DNA from: Candidatus Bathyarchaeota archaeon
GTDB taxonomy: Archaea > Thermoproteota > Bathyarchaeia > 40CM-2-53-6 > RBG-13-38-9
NCBI GenBank assembly: GCA_007050885.1
Contig: SMYQ01000067.1
Coordinates: 1-44,026 of the forward strand
Reading direction: 5' to 3'
DNA length: 44,026 nucleotides
Below, one piece after another: positions 43,380 through 44,026 of this stretch. The notes beneath the pieces were generated by a model. The model searched no databases and was not told where the DNA came from. It saw only the letters and a list, made by a program, of their open reading frames with translations. Position 1 is the first letter of the stretch, and every line of letters begins with the position of its first letter. Both the position numbers and the translations under genes were made by a program.

Positions 43380-44026
43380 ATGCGTAAGCTGTCATACAAT
43401 CCATTAAAAGATATAACCGGAAGTTTAGGAAAAGAACTTCTCAACAAGAAAATTGCATTATGTGTTACAGGAAGCGTTGCAGCCATCGAGGCACCAGAAA
43501 TTGCCAGAGAACTCATGAGAAGAGGGGCAGAAGTATATCCTGTTCTCTCAAAATCAGCTTGTGAACTTATCGGACCAAAACTCATGGAATGGGCAACAGG
43601 CAATAAGCCAATAACAGAATTAACTGGAAAAACAGAGCATATACACCTCGCTGGGGAATGGGTTGGAAAAGTAGACATTGTGATCATAGCTCCAGCAACA
43701 GCAAATACAATAGGTAAAATCGCCTCAGGTATCGACGACACAACAGTAACTACAGTGGCTACAACCGCCATAGGATCTGAAATACCCATATTCATAGCTC
43801 CAGCGATGCATTACTCCATGTTTAAACATCCAATAGTTCTGGACAACATCAACAAATTGAAGAAACTTGGCGTTCAAATATTAGAGCCTGAGATTGTTGA
43901 AGGAAAAGCTAAGATGATCTCCACTTCGAGGATCCTTGAGGCAGTCATAAAGAAATTTTACCAAAGAAACTTAAAAGGTGTCAAATTTCTAGTTTCTGCT
44001 GGACCTACTATTGAGTACTTAGATCC
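43380..44026 (+). CDS. coaBC: Phosphopantothenoylcysteine decarboxylase/synthetase CoaBC, 5' part cut by window edge
   Basis: A bifunctional CoA biosynthesis enzyme; 215 codons are visible. The CoaC flavin domain starts KIALCVTGSVAAIEAPEIAR. The active-site histidine region is EHIHLAGEW. The substrate motif reads PAMHYSM, where bacteria have PAMNxxM. The CoaB domain begins at the edge with VKFLVSAGPTIEYLD. The ATG at 43380 gives about 24 extra residues before the core. An ATG at 43376 is out of frame. It complements the dephospho-CoA kinase at 22018 in CoA synthesis. Confidence 0.93.
   Translation, partial: MRKLSYNPLKDITGSLGKELLNKKIALCVTGSVAAIEAPEIARELMRRGAEVYPVLSKSACELIGPKLMEWATGNKPITELTGKTEHIHLAGEWVGKVDIVIIAPATANTIGKIASGIDDTTVTTVATTAIGSEIPIFIAPAMHYSMFKHPIVLDNINKLKKLGVQILEPEIVEGKAKMISTSRILEAVIKKFYQRNLKGVKFLVSAGPTIEYLD

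Noticed and set aside
43800..43830. CoaC motif PAMH instead of PAMN as a defect
   Set aside because: Archaeal CoaBC proteins may commonly have this form; without an alignment it cannot be called a lost active site.

Overview
The window is archaeal chromosome: ribosomal proteins S6e, S24e, S27ae, S28e, L7Ae, L18e and L24e, RNA polymerase subunits Rpo3/Rpo7/Rpo10 with Spt4, initiation factors aIF2-gamma and aIF5B, Kae1/Bud32, and the sn-glycerol-1-phosphate ether-lipid enzymes. The DNA is AT-rich and many genes start with TTG or GTG. LysW-dependent lysine and arginine synthesis, Rpo3 with two Fe-S clusters and a DUF2070 protein suggest a TACK-group archaeon, possibly Bathyarchaeia-like. That placement is inference. 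The window is densely coded: no gap between genes exceeds about 235 bases. I saw no tRNA, rRNA, CRISPR array or insertion sequence.

Layout. (1) Positions 1-14367, minus strand: amino-acid biosynthesis. Reading with transcription: lysW-lysX-lysY-lysZ-lysJ-lysK-homocitrate synthase, then ilvB-ilvN-ilvC, then leuC-leuD-leuA-leuB (leuB runs off the left edge). A 26-codon Val/Leu/Ile-rich reading frame precedes ilvB. (2) 14586-17466, plus strand: an Lrp-type LysM-like regulator, a second lysW, a second LysX-family ligase (probable ArgX) and argG. (3) 17610-22021, plus strand: L7Ae-S28e-L24e-Ndk-aIF5B-S6e-S24e-S27ae. (4) 22018-25029, minus strand: dephospho-CoA kinase, Spt4, Rpo7, a PIN protein and aIF2-gamma. 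(5) 25130-28039: Kae1-Bud32, a convergent XTP pyrophosphatase, and two tandem stand-alone RAM domains. (6) 28066-36351: ether-lipid and mevalonate genes (G1P dehydrogenase, DUF2070 membrane protein, GGGP synthase, UbiA-type DGGGP synthase, class II HMG-CoA reductase, type 2 IPP isomerase, mevalonate kinase). (7) 36377-41447, minus strand: MEMO, S2, enolase, Rpo10, S9, L13, L18e, Rpo3. (8) 41680-44026: a GlcG/HbpS-family protein, an archaeosortase-like membrane protein, and the start of coaBC.

How the genes work together. Homocitrate synthase, LysW, LysX, LysZ, LysY, LysJ and LysK form the carrier-protein route from 2-aminoadipate to lysine. The second LysW/ligase pair next to argG probably feeds glutamate into the same LysZ/Y/J/K enzymes to make ornithine. 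No separate homoaconitase is present, so LeuCD and the LeuB-like enzyme may serve both leucine and lysine.

Most notable observations: (a) the aIF5B frame is interrupted inside its P-loop by 35 nt that fit an archaeal bulge-helix-bulge intron; (b) there are two LysW carriers, each beside its own ligase; (c) a possible branched-chain leader peptide precedes ilvB; (d) L18e and L13 are adjacent genes without an AUG/GUG/UUG start at the conserved N-terminus; (e) a short motif is shared by both lysW promoters.
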